Below, piece after piece: positions 10,294 to 19,983 of a DNA stretch of 64,000 nucleotides. Location of the stretch: assembly GCA_946902985.2 (NCBI GenBank), contig OX336388.2:127660346-127724345 (forward strand), written 5' to 3'. The DNA comes from Meconema thalassinum. Its lineage: Eukaryota > Arthropoda > Insecta > Orthoptera > Tettigoniidae. Every line of letters begins with the position of its first letter. Positions within the stretch are counted from its first letter, which is position 1. Under the pieces are notes generated by a model. The model ran no database searches, was not told the DNA's origin, and was given only the letters and a program-made list of their open reading frames with translations. The translations under genes were made by a program, and so were the position numbers.

Positions 10294-11459
10294 CTGTCGA
10301 CCAAAATATTATGAGTACTCGAGTTTGAAGGTTGTTTGTGAAGTAACCAATAGACCTACATAAAATCCAATAACATCATCATTTTCGTCGTTCTATTTTA
10401 CGTTAGTTCATGTAGGTTTGGAATTTTTAATTTATATTTTAATATTTTTATCGCAGTTGGAACATAAAAAGTGCCCGTTTTTAAGCGTGTTTCAACCATG
10501 CGTCACATTTAAGAATTATTATCTCACAAACCCGTCATCAGATCGAATCCAAATTTTAACACAATATACATTGGAATTATGTATAACTGGTTTATTAATT
10601 TCAAAATTTTGTGTTTCCAAGAAACAAAGTTGTTATCATTTCTGTAAGGTAACTTTTTCTCGGCTCGGGGTGGTTTGAAAATGTAGTTCTTGGTCGCGTT
10701 GTAATCCTTATACATCAAAAAGGTATGCTGTATGATTGTGAAATACGTAAATTAATTCACTTATTTTATATCGGTTTGCATTTGTACGGGGAATTATGAC
10801 ATGGTTCACCAGTTAGCCGCTCCGGTGAAAGCTGTACAGCGTTGCTAAGATGGGCTCCAACACGCGTCATGGCGCGCCTCGCTCGGAAGTGATGGGCTCC
10901 ATATCAGCAACGCTGTACAGCATTTCCCGGAGTGGCTAGCTGGTGAACCATGTCTTAATTCCCCGTACAAATACAAACCGATATAAAATAAGTGAAATTA
11001 TTTACGTATTTCACAGTCATACAGCATAACTTTTTGATGTATAAGGATTACATCGCAACCAAGAACTACATTTTCCAACGACCACGAGCCGAGAAAAAGT
11101 TACCTTACAAAAATGATAACAACTTTCGTTCTTGAACACACAACATTTTCAAATTAATAAACCAGTTATACAACATTCCAATGTATATTGTGTTAAAATT
11201 TGGATTCGATCTGATGACGGGTTTGTGAGATAATAATTCTTAAATGTGACGCATGGTTGAAATACGCTTAAAAACAGGCACATTTTGTGTTTCAAGTGCG
11301 ATAAAAAATATAAAAATATAAATTAAAAATTCCAAACCTACATGAACTAACGTAAAATAGAACGACGAAAATGATGATGTGATTGGATTTTATGTAGGTC
11401 TATTGGTTACTTCACAAACAACCTTCAAACTCGAGTACTCTTAATATTTTGGTCGACAG
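10294..11459. mobile_element. 1,166-bp palindromic (foldback) element
   Basis: The two halves are inverted copies over almost their whole length: arms from CTGTCGACCAAAATATTA (10294) inward, mirrored by TAATATTTTGGTCGACAG ending at 11459, with the centre near 10870-10880. Mismatches and small indels are scattered. TA lies on both sides (10292-10293, 11460-11461), consistent with a Tc1/mariner-type target. No coding frame is shared by the arms. Transcription would give a hairpin with arms of about 570 bp. Confidence 0.85.
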
Positions 11460-11460
11460 T

Positions 11461-11512
11461 AGTTAGTTATTGAGGTTTTAAGGGGAAGAACAGCGTGGCC
11501 ATCTGCACTTGT
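11461..11512 (-). repeat. Degenerate LINE/SINE 3' tail module
   Basis: On the minus strand it reads CAGATGGCC, CGCTGTTCTTCCCCTTAAAA and AATAACTAAC, a worn version of the I-like LINE tail seen intact at 41150-41210. It abuts the palindrome. Confidence 0.5.
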
Positions 11513-11807
11513 TCAATATTCACTGCAAGAGGACTCAAATTGACCGAAACATGCACGAGTGATTGTATTTTCTTACAATTAATTAATTAATAAAACACAT
11601 ACACTCAATTCCGGATTATCAGAAATTTAATGAACCGAGGGTCATACGGATAATCAAAATATCGGACAATCCGGAATCATTCTATTTCCACGATAAAGCA
11701 AGCATTCGGAATCTACGATAGTACGATTATTTACCGTCCATAAATCAATCTTAGAATGGAGGTTTTGAAACGATAAAATAATGTATTTTATGTTCGAGGA
11801 TGTCGAG

Positions 11808-11873
11808 ATGTATAAATATTATGTGTCAGAAAACTGTATCATAATGAGGGTAATTAACTTATAACACTATTTT
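11808..11873 (+). repeat. Rep-Y copy 1, left part
   Basis: TGTGTCAGAAAACTGTATCA followed by TAACACTATTTT matches 47190-47250. The rest of the copy resumes at about 13393, so the 11874-13376 element interrupts it. Confidence 0.6.
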
Positions 11874-11938
11874 AGCCTACTTCCGATTTTTGCAAAAAAT
11901 GAAAGTAGAATTATGAGATCAACAACAGGGCGAAAAAA

Positions 11939-11991
11939 AGTGTGTGTGTGTGAGTCTGTGTGTGTGTGTGTGTGTGTGAGTGTGTACTCTG
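11939..11991 (+). repeat. GT-rich microsatellite
   Basis: GTGT repeats with occasional GA interruptions; a fixed component of this element family, since the 57-kb relative has a CA tract in the mirrored position. Confidence 0.9.
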
Positions 11992-11998
11992 AATGTCT

Positions 11999-13270
11999 GT
12001 CCCCCCTATCAATTCGAACACGGTGAACGCGAATTGAACGAAATTTGGTACAACGGTAGCACTAGCAAAGGACACCTCAGTGTCATGTTTTATATCGCCG
12101 CCATCTTGACGGAAACGTAATGGTGGCCACACAAATGTTCAAAGCTTAAATCAAATTACGACTAACCTAACCATCCGATCTCTACGAAATTTTGCAACAA
12201 CATACCTTTATGGGGGGAGCATCCTTTGACCAAACTAATAGGTCATCAGCCTAATAGTTTGCGGATGGCCGCCATCTTTGTGTCAAGATCGATTCCCCCT
12301 ATTAATTCAAACACGGTGAAACCGAATGGAACGAAATTTGGTACAGAGGTAGCACTAGCAAAGGGCACCTCAGTGTCATGTTTTATATCGCCGCCATCTT
12401 GACGGAAACGTAATGGAGGCCACATAAATGTTCAAAGCTTAAATCAAATTACGATTAACCTAATCATCCGATCTCTACCAAATTTTGCAACAACATACCT
12501 TTATGGAGGGAGCATCCTTTGACCAAACTAATAGGTCATTACCCCAATATTTTGCGGATGGCGGCCATCTTTGTGTGAAAATCGATTCCCCCTATCAATT
12601 CGAACACGGTGAAACCGAATGGAACGAAATTTGATGCAAAGGTAGCACTAGCAAAGGGAACCTCAGTGTCATGTTTTATATCACCGCTATCTTGACGGAA
12701 ACGTAATCGCGGCCACCCAAATGTTAAAAGCTAAAATGTAATTACGACCAACCTATTACTCTAGTCTCTACCAAATTTTGCAACAACATATCTTTATGTG
12801 GGAAGCATATTCTGACCAAACTGCAAGATCATCAGCCCAATAGTTTGCAGATGGTGGCCAAGTATGTGTGCAAATCAATTCCCCCTATCAATTCAAACAT
12901 GGTGAAACCGAATTGAACGAAATTTGGTACAGAGGTAGCACTACCAAAGGGCACCTCAGTGTCGTGTTTTATATCGCCGCCATCTGGACGGAAACGGAAT
13001 GACGGCCACCCAAATGTTAAAAGCTTAAATCAAATTACAACCATCCTAATAATTTGATCTCTACCCGATTTTGCAACAACATGCCTTTTTGTGGAAAGCA
13101 GCTTATGACTGACTACAAGGTCATCAGCCCAATAGTTTTCAAATAGCGGCCATGTATGTGTGCAAATCCATTCCCCATATCAATTCAAACACGGTGAAAC
13201 CGAATTGAATGAATTTTTGTACAGAGGTAGCACTAGCAAAGGGCACCTCATATTCATGTTTAATATCCCT
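11999..13270 (+). repeat. Tandem array, unit about 290 bp, about 4.3 copies
   Basis: Units start near 12004, 12294, 12589, 12884 and 13170 with CCCCCTAT-AATTC-AACA-GGTG, and contain GCACTAGCAAAGG, CACCTCAGTGTCATGTTTTA and GCCGCCATCTTGACGGAAAC. Each unit contains one or two GCCGCCATCTT-like motifs. The last unit is cut after about 100 bp. Unit divergence is visible by eye, so it is not a very recent expansion. Confidence 0.85.
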
Positions 13271-13392
13271 ATAGCACGTTGTATTTCAACAAGCCACTAC
13301 ACCCAACATTCAATTCTACTCCTTAAAAAGGACAAAGAGTTATAACAATACCCATGCATTTAGGAGAAAGTAGGCTATATGTTCTTTACTGA

Positions 13393-13815
13393 ACATCTTG
13401 TTTTCATTATGAAACAGTTTCTCCCACCAATCAGAGCTCAAGAAACAGTTGTGTGACCAATTAGGTAAGGATAGCATCGCACATGCGCTAGCTTCCACAG
13501 CCTTCTATTTTAAATTTCACCGCGTGGCTCGTGTTATATTGGGGTATTCGAGGAGGCCATGGTCAAATACAAGGTATTCCCTGCGTCCCATGCGCTCTGT
13601 TCGGTACATAAAACTGGCGAAATCTCGACAGATATTTATGAATATTTATGTTCGAACATAATATAAAGTTATAATTATCGTCGAACATAAACCGTCGTAT
13701 GCAACTCGCCTATACTGGTAATTGAGACACTCGTATGGAAACTATAAACATACTCGTGTCTTAATTATTGCCATTATAGGCTCGTTGCATAATGTACTAT
13801 TATGATTGTGTTCTA
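13393..13815 (+). repeat. Rep-Y copy 1, right part
   Basis: Matches 47249-47660 over about 400 bp: GAAACAGTTTCTCCCACCAA, CAGAGCTCAAGAAACAG, ATTTATGAATATTTATGTTC, TCGTCGAACATAAAC and GGCTCGTTGCATAATGTAC. Ends with inverted AATTGAGACAC/GTGTCTTAATT. No coding frame. Class unknown (DNA MITE or LTR fragment). Confidence 0.7.
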
Positions 13816-14159
13816 AGTAATAACAAAAAGATTATTTTTCTTTTTCAATTTTTGATTCAGTTAATCCGGACGTTCGTGTAATCGGGTTTTGGATAAACGG
13901 GAGATGAAGAAGATTAAGAATATTTGACTCACGCTAGTTAACGAACTGAAACATCAAGAAGGGAATAATTTAATGGATGACACCTAACGTTGAGTGTTTG
14001 ATGTTTATGTTGTTTTATCGAAATAAATAGCCTCGAGTGTTCGTTACGCTAGGCTATATTTCATAGAAAATATCTGAAGTCGTGTTTGAAGGCTTGTTTG
14101 GTAAAAAAGTAGTAAGATTTATGCATTGTTGGATTTAGTTTGATGAAACCCACCTGCCA

Positions 14160-14395
14160 ACGATTCCTGTTAACGCCCCAAGATCTCTCTCCTCCCCCCT
14201 CCCCAGGGGCTCACATCTAGTGAAACGTGGGTTGGCGACCACGGGACCCCAGCTGAGTCCGGCATTGCTTCCACCTTACTTGTGCCGGGCTCCTCTCTGT
14301 TATCTTTCCTATCGACCTCTCTTGGTCAACTCTTGTTCTCTTCCGACCCCGACGGTATTAGGGTATCCGAGGCCTAGGGAGTCTCTTCAATTATT
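14160..14395 (-). repeat. Interspersed repeat SINE-J, copy 3
   Basis: Inverted relative to copies 1 and 2. Contains GTGGGTTGGCGACCACGGGA, ACTTGTGCCGGGCTCCTCTC and GGTATTAGGGTATCCGAGGC. Confidence 0.7.
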
Positions 14396-14460
14396 AAACT
14401 TCTGTTTCAATACGGATACATTTTAGAAGAATAGTTAATTTCATACCCATGTAGAGTGTT

Positions 14461-14610
14461 AATGAAGAGAAGGGATAGGTTGGTAGGGCACACACTGAAG
14501 CACCCAGGAATATAAAACGTATTTATGGAAGGAAGTCTCGAGGACTAGAACTGTAGGGGTAGACCTAGGTTAGAATATGTTAAACAGATTGCCTCGGATG
14601 TAGGGTGTGG
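14461..14610 (+). pseudogene. LINE RTE-2 3' fragment, interrupted by a SINE
   Basis: Encodes remnants of the RTE-2 C-terminal end (KRRDRLVGH, then a region matching CTGTAGGGGTAGACC... of the copy at 51960-52020). It stops at the target duplication ATGTAGGGTGTGG of the SINE inserted next to it. Confidence 0.7.
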
Positions 14611-14953
14611 TTGTTGTTATTGTTGATTCATTTAGGGGCTTTGCGACATCGAGGTCATGTGGCCCGTGGACTTTGATAACCTGAGTGTATTTGTAATTCA
14701 GATGAGGGTAGGAAAGGAGGCGGCCGTGGTCTTAAGTTAGCAACAATACCGGCATTCACCTGAATTCGAAGTGGTAAACCGCGGGAAATAAAACACTTCC
14801 AGGATGGCTGACGTGGCAATCAAACTCGCCTCTTCGCAGTTTTGCATCACGAGGCTGTTTCAGAAACCAAGTTCTTGGCAGAGCCGAGGATGGTACCCGG
14901 GCTTCCGCGGTGACAGCCAAGACTGCTAGCCACTACGCAACGAGGTTCGGCGT
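14611..14953 (-). repeat. SINE-C copy, minus strand, with target duplication
   Basis: Head on the minus strand: CCTCGTTGCGTAGTGGCTAG (A box), degenerate B box GGGTACCATCC, body CCATCCTGGAAGTG and GCCACGGCCGCCTCC-like, tail with GGCCACATGACCTCGATGTC and GCCCCTAAATGA, ending in an AAC run. Flanked by ATGTAGGGTGTGG (14598-14610) and ATGTAAGGTGTGG (14954-14966), 12 of 13 matching. Confidence 0.88.
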
Positions 14954-14966
14954 ATGTAAGGTGTGG

Positions 14967-15535
14967 TATTTATTCTTCTTCGCGAATGGGTCGCTTAGGA
15001 CCACGCGATATCAACACTTTCTAGCCTTCCTGTTGGCCCAGTATTCCTTCATTCGCAACGAGTGGGTCTGCTTCCGTTGCTCTGACCATTGATGCTGTGT
15101 AGTCTTCTTCTCTTCTTCCTCGAAACCCCGCGTCTGAGTGATTTTCCTGATTTCCTTCCGGTCATGTAAGTTTGGTGATCCTAATTCCTTTAAGTCTCTC
15201 TCAGTAAATTTATACCAATTCGGTCAAGTAGCCTTGTTCTTTAAGAAAGTATGTATTTTGTGTGTCAGTCTGTTCGGGTCCATTCTTCGCATTCGCATTG
15301 TGTCTGTGATTTTTGTTGTTGTTGTTGTTGTTGTTGTTGTATATTTCTGTATTAGGCTTTGGATAATGTACACCATCTTTTGTTCTTGGTCCACGGATTT
15401 TTCTCATCATTTTACGTTATTTCACTTCTATTTGCTGTTTTAGTGTTTTATGTTGGAGATTGAGTGTCTCTGAAGCATAGAGAGCTTCAGGTTTGATTAC
15501 AGTTGTATAGTGGCGAATTTTGCAGTTCCAGGAGA
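14967..15535 (-). pseudogene. RTE-like reverse transcriptase C-terminal pseudogene
   Basis: The minus strand encodes EALYASETLNLQ, then MMRKIRGPRTKDGVHYPK and NTEIYN, matching the LYG-E-, RKI-RKI-GP and Y-LRSN-EIY pattern of RTE-like LINEs (compare 60887-61459). Several stops and shifts. A GTT run at 15310-15340 reads as poly-Asn inside it. Confidence 0.7.
15310..15340 (+). repeat. GTT microsatellite inside the LINE pseudogene
   Basis: About ten GTT units; gives a run of Asn codons on the minus strand in the frame of the dead reverse transcriptase. Confidence 0.85.
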
Positions 15536-15540
15536 ATGCT

Positions 15541-15602
15541 ATTTATTATTATTATTTATTTATTTATTTATGTATTTATTTATTTATTTATTTATTTATT
15601 TA
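15541..15602 (+). repeat. ATTT microsatellite
   Basis: ATTATT then about 12 ATTT units with one ATGT interruption. Confidence 0.9.
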
Positions 15603-15828
15603 CCATAAATCAAACAGAAGTATGGAAGTCCTAGTGAAAAAGGGCAAGCCCCACGTGTTCCACTGGCACAATTTACATTTGCATTAGGGTTTGCAATATT
15701 TCCATGTTTTACAAAGATATTTGCATGTGTAGAGATGGAAGGAGAAATGGAGCGCTGCATCACACGAGTCTACAGACTGAAGACACAAACACAAACCCTA
15801 CGTATTACTTAAGCAGAGTATTCTGTAC

Positions 15829-16021
15829 CTTGCACAGGGCGACTCCAGTGTCCAGGCGGTCCATGAAATTGTCCACATTGATGTCCAGCTCAGGGTAGAG
15901 CATGTTCAGCCATTCGGCCAAATCCTCCTTCATCGCGAATAAGTACTCTTCACTCGACTTGAAGGGACGGAACGAACGGGTGTCCCGTAGCACGGGGGTG
16001 GTCTGCGCCATATTGTATCCT
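15829..16021 (-). CDS. Calponin-homology exon of a GAS2-like (pickled-eggs-type) protein
   Basis: The only convincing host-gene exon. On the minus strand a polypyrimidine-TGTTCCAG acceptor precedes base 16021, ATG lies at 16011-16009, and AAG|GTACAG forms the donor at 15829/15828. The coding part is exactly 61 codons: [20 protein letters not shown], then [28 protein letters not shown] and TGVALCK. The [10 protein letters not shown] and NF--RL-TG-ALC pattern is the start of the CH domain of GAS2-family actin and microtubule linkers, from general knowledge of the family. Downstream exons would lie below 15.8 kb and were not found. ATG in this exon suggests that it carries the N-terminus, but an upstream coding exon cannot be excluded. 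There are no disabling changes, so an old retrocopy is unlikely given the splice sites. Confidence 0.8.
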
Positions 16022-16300
16022 CTGGAACAAATAAGAGCCTTTCTTAAAACCACTCAGAACAATTACTCCTCTAGTCAAGAAAGAACACCTTGTAATAATA
16101 TCGTCGCCAACACGTTCTGCTCAAGGGGAGAGGCCATATTGTATCCTCTGGAAGGAACACCTTATATTAACAAAATGGTCAACATGGGACGCACCATATT
16201 GAATCCTCCAGACAACACCTTGTATTAACATCATAGCGTACTCCTCAATGGGAGGCGTATTATCGAATCCCCCAGAAAGAACACATTCTATTACCCATCT
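16022..16300 (-). repeat. Degenerate tandem repeat derived from the GAS2-like exon boundary
   Basis: The 22 bases spanning the exon's start codon and acceptor (16007-16028) recur almost identically at 16132-16153, then in worn form at 16192 and 16255, with AGAAAGAACACCTTGTATTA-like spacers. On the minus strand each reads as ...CCAGAGGATACAAT-ATGGC, so decoy acceptors and start codons lie upstream of the real exon. Confidence 0.65.
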
Positions 16301-16570
16301 AAGATTTGATGGCCGCTGAGCGTGGTTGCGCCAGTGTTTGCTGTTTATTGTAGCAGCAGCCCCACGGGGCGAAGCGGGGAACATAGCGATGACAGAGTGC
16401 ATTCTGCACATAAGTCAAGCAGCATTGCGCGTCACCACGGACAGTTAAACACTAACTGAGGCTACTGGTGCTGAGTCATATCCTACTCATGCAACTGTAC
16501 CTGTCAACAAAGCAGGCTGACGTGTGACACAAGTAAACAATGAATAGTTCCCATCTCGACCACCGGGAAT
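16301..16570. other. Unassigned block between the two repeat parts
   Basis: Separates the boundary-derived repeats on either side, so it may be an insertion. No ends, TSD or coding signal could be set. Confidence 0.35.
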
Positions 16571-16747
16571 CAATTCGTTAATATTAACATCATAGCGTAT
16601 TCCTCAAGGGGAGACGCCCTATTGAAACACCTTATATTATCAAAATGGCCAACATGTTCTCTTCAATAGGACGCGCCATGTTGAATCCTCCCCAGAAAGA
16701 ACACTTTGTATTAACATCATACCGTACTTCTTAATTGGGGGGCGCCA
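16571..16747 (-). repeat. Second part of the exon-boundary-derived repeat
   Basis: Resumes with ATTAACATCATAGCGTATTC, then CGCCCTATTGA (16612), CGCCATGTTGAATCCTCC (16674) and CGCCATAGCG (16743), the same unit as at 16.0-16.3 kb. Confidence 0.6.
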
Positions 16748-16945
16748 TAGCGACCAATGGTTTCGTCCAGACCGAAGTCTAACCAAGTAGCGGCCAATGG
16801 CTTCGTCCAGACAGAAGTCTAACCTTGTAGCGAACAATGGTTTCGTCCAGACCGTCGTCTAACCAAGTAGCGACGAATGGTTATTGTCTCATCTATTTTA
16901 GTACATCAGTAATTTTCGTCCAGACAGTCGTCTAACCACGCTACT
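16748..16945 (+). repeat. 40-bp minisatellite
   Basis: Three clean 40-bp units CGACCAATGGTTTCGTCCAG + ACCGAAGTCTAACCAAGTAG, at about 16751, 16791 and 16831, then a broken fourth to 16940. Each has a CCAATGG motif. Confidence 0.85.
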
Positions 16946-17690
16946 GGGGAGTGCGGTGAAGTGAAGTTGGTAGCATTGCCTGATACAGGCCCTATCCATT
17001 ATGGCGACTTTTTTTTTTGTGTCACTTTATTACTTCAAAGTGAATGTTGATAATTTTCTTATTTAAAAGTATGAATGTGATGTTAGCTTCAATAACGAGG
17101 CACAATAAGTATACAATTATCAGAGTGCTACTTACAAAAACAACACAATTTAAACGGGACACCATTCACTACACGAGAGCCCATTTTAAGTCCCCTGTGA
17201 AGATGGACCATGGCCTTAAAGGCACTCACCGACACGGTCCCTGAGAGCACCCAGTGTATCTCTCTTTGTCAACAGCGCGTGATAACTAAGCCTCCTGCAA
17301 TTCAAATAAACAAATACCTGCTCTTTGACCACAGATATGCGTCACAAAATGGAGGCCATATTTTAAATCAAAACAGGCTGTGATTTACGATCCTTGGTGG
17401 CCTTCAAAATAACCACAGAACGTCAATGAGTTTCATAGACGAAACATGAACATAGTCATAAAACGATAACATGGTAAATATCATGACACAAACTCCTTGA
17501 TTTGACCTTGGAACTAACGGAACTCAAACCACTCAATAAGACTGTGCGAAGCTCAAATTTGTATATCAGTGCAATCACAGTAAAGGCCTATTATGGCTAC
17601 GACGATCGCACATCGCTAGCTTTCTGCATGTAAATGAATGTGGTTGGTTGATACAGTATATAGCGATCATCACCGGGTTTAATTTCAGTT
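16946..17690. other. Unassigned spacer upstream of the GAS2-like exon
   Basis: Only short open frames, one T-run at 17010-17020, and no repeat recognised. If the gene starts here, this would hold 5' intron or promoter sequence, but I see no decisive signal. Confidence 0.35.
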
Positions 17691-17694
17691 AAAC

Positions 17695-18261
17695 CACCAA
17701 ACTGTCACCCCGGAGGGCCGGGTTCGATTCCCGGCTCTGCCAATACATTTTTATGACTGGAACGGGGTACACTCAGCCTCGTGAGGCAAAACTGAGAAGA
17801 GGAGGAGGTTCCGATTCCCACATAAGCTACCCTGGGAAGTGGTTTTCCATGATTTCCCCCCACTTCTAGTCCAGGCAAATGCTGGGATTTTTCCTAACTT
17901 ACGACAACGGTCGCCTCCGTCCCATTACTATATCCAAATTTAAAAATACACCCCCTAGTACAGTCATCACAATAACACAGGTTTTCACACAAATTCCAAA
18001 CACACCCAAATACACGGGGTTATATAACCACGATGTCGCAGCCTCTAAAATTAGCGGCTGGCTGCGTGGCCCAGCGGTAACGTTCTCGCCTGCTGTGCCC
18101 GAAGTTGCAGGATCGAATCCTGGCTCAGCCAGTTGGCATTTAAGGGTGCGCAAATGCAAGGAAGCCGTGTCAGTACAATTACTGGCACGTTAAACATCCC
18201 CTTCGGGGCAAAATTCCTGCACCCCGGCGTCTCTAAAAGTAGTTAAAAATCTAAAATTAGC
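17695..18261 (+). repeat. SINE-C copy carrying a nested SINE-D
   Basis: B box GGGTTCGATTCCCGGCTCTG (17720-17739), GGAACGGGGTACACTCAGCC, the central GGAAGTGGTTTTCC...GGCAAATGCTGGG domain, the CAATAACACAGG and ACACGGGGTTATATAACCAC tail, and an AAC run after the nested insertion. The head upstream of the B box is unclear. SINE-D (18056-18249) sits in its tail. Confidence 0.82.
18056..18249 (+). repeat. SINE-D copy 1, nested
   Basis: Head GGCTGCGTGGCCCAGCGGTA (A box), B box GGATCGAATCC, body ending CCCCGGCGTCTCTAAAAGTA. Perfect 12-bp target duplication TCTAAAATTAGC (18044-18055 and 18250-18261) within the tail of SINE-C, so it is younger than its host. Confidence 0.9.
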
Positions 18262-18439
18262 AACAACAACAACAACTATTTCATTTCAATTCGGCAGCGA
18301 TTATCGATGGCCATTCGTGAACAAAAGAATGACGATACAGCAACATGGTAGCAAAACAACGTACAGTAAGTTATCGTTTGTAATTTATCGAGATTTAACT
18401 ATGAAATTCTATTAAATTATGTTTGTAAAGACCTTTATA

Positions 18440-19086
18440 CATGGGTTGGTTTTTTAGTTTTTGGCACATTAGTTATAACTGGATGGTACGAAGAGAGCGC
18501 TCGGCTCTCCGCGCATTGTCATCATCATCTTCGGGATGAGATCATAGTCGCAGGGACCGATGTCGGGAGTATCATAACCATAGACGAGACGTGGGCCAGA
18601 TCTTATGAGCCACAGTTAAAACGCCAATCGAACGAGTGGCGGCACCACGGATCACCACGGAAACAAACAGTTCGACCAACCCCCACCAATGTGAAGGTAA
18701 TGTTGATTCCTGCCTATGATTGGGATGGTGTGATCATTCACCATACTGTTCCCCGAGGGCAAACCGTTAATGCGGCGTACAATTGTTCGTTTCTGCAAGA
18801 CCATCTCCGAGGAGCTCTGAGAAGGAAACGGCGCCACCACATGGTTACACCGCCCATCGTTCTGCATGACAATGCTAGGGCACACACAGCAGGCGTTGTG
18901 TCGGTATTGTTGGATACCATCAATAGATTGGGCAGTGGCAACGGGATCCAACGACTTCCGCATCGCTGGGAACACATTGTACGCAACGGTGGGGACTACA
19001 TCGAGGGCCTGTGAAACTTGGAACCATCTAAGTGAGTTATTAATCCAGTTATAACTAAGGTGCCAAAACTAAAAAACCAACCCATG
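18440..19086 (+). mobile_element. Internally deleted mariner-family element (647 bp)
   Basis: Inverted ends of about 40 bp starting CATGGGTTGGTTTTTTAG, the right end being the reverse complement with two or three differences, flanked by TA (18438-18439, 19087-19088). The interior keeps the central transposase: DETWARSYEP, GVIIHH, PRGQTVNAAY and HDNARAHTAG (two of the three catalytic Asp), then a C-terminal RW--IVRNGGDYIEGL. The N-terminus and the stretch holding the third acidic residue are missing, so it is non-autonomous. Confidence 0.88.
18691..19014 (+). pseudogene. mariner-type transposase remnant
   Basis: 107-codon open part of the deleted element. Residues 1-70 match the mid-domain of mariner transposases (HDNARAHT holds a catalytic Asp); the last 30 match the very C-terminus after an internal deletion. 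Cannot encode a working transposase. Confidence 0.85.
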
Positions 19087-19455
19087 TATCTACTGTATAG
19101 CAAAGGCAATGAAGGCTTCTGCCATTATATCGACAGAACTCTATGCCCTATTGTTCTGCGTGTTTAATATAGTGTGCCCTACATTGACGTGTTCAGAAGG
19201 CGGGCGCAGAGGATGTTCACAGGAGGCCTTGGCCTAGGTCAATACAATCAGGTAGCTGTTCAAATCGACTGACAATAAACAATAGCCGCTACTTGGGAGA
19301 TAAGGCTCTTGGTAACTCTAGCAACTACAAGTACAACACACGAGATAAAACGGTCGATTAATTATCGGTGGCTACGTGAGGGGGACTCAAACAATGTAAA
19401 ATATAGGTTAAGTATGGTACTGTTCAAATATGAATTTAACGATATTCAAAACTCT

Positions 19456-19939
19456 GGTTGGTTCTTAAGTTTAGGGGCTGCGACAACGCGGTCATGTAGC
19501 CCCGTGTACCTTGGGTGAGTGTAGAATCTGTTTGATAACCGGTGTTAATTTTGATGACTGTATTAGTGTGTGTTGTCTGTTTTTTTTTTTTAATTTAAGT
19601 ACAGACTGCAATTTAGAATTTTTCAAATAGTTCCTACTTTTGCCGTCAAGCGCCACCGTCAACGACTACTAGGCCAAGTTCAGAACTTAGCTACCAGACG
19701 CCACCGCAGTCGGCTCTTGGCAACGAACGTAGAAACCTAAGAGCGTTGTTTACATTCTTAACCTATCCAATTTAGCTTCACACAGGTGCAATTAGTGGAA
19801 GGATCTTTAACATGCCATAAATCTATGACATGGAACCGCCGGCTTTACTTCCCCTCCGAAGGAAGGCAAACTGAGGGATTTTTAACGCTGTTTAAAAATC
19901 CGACGGCTTCGGCCGGGTTTGAACTCGCTATCTTGGGAA
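19456..19939 (-). repeat. SINE-A copy 3, 5'-truncated, minus strand
   Basis: Has the hairpin tail and full body but stops within the tRNA-like head just after the B box. Perfect 12-bp target duplication ATTCAAAACTCT (19444-19455 and 19940-19951). This shows 5' truncation, as expected from target-primed reverse transcription. Confidence 0.92.
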
Positions 19940-19983
19940 ATTCAAAACTCTATTTGGTGATAGAAATGTATATCTCCCTATAG

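Larger units (their letters stand above)
11874..13376. mobile_element. Inverted-repeat element with internal 290-bp tandem units
   Basis: The ends AGCCTACTTCCG and GAAAGTAGGCT are inverted. After the left end come TATGAGATCA and a GT microsatellite, then about four tandem units. The element at 57095-57954 has the same order in the opposite orientation (AGCCTATTTTC ends, GT tract, 290-bp units). No transposase frame is visible, so it is non-autonomous. It sits inside a Rep-Y copy. Confidence 0.65.

Noticed and set aside
12004..13270. Centromeric-type satellite
   Set aside because: Only about four diverged units, bounded by inverted ends shared with a second locus, so it is part of a mobile element.
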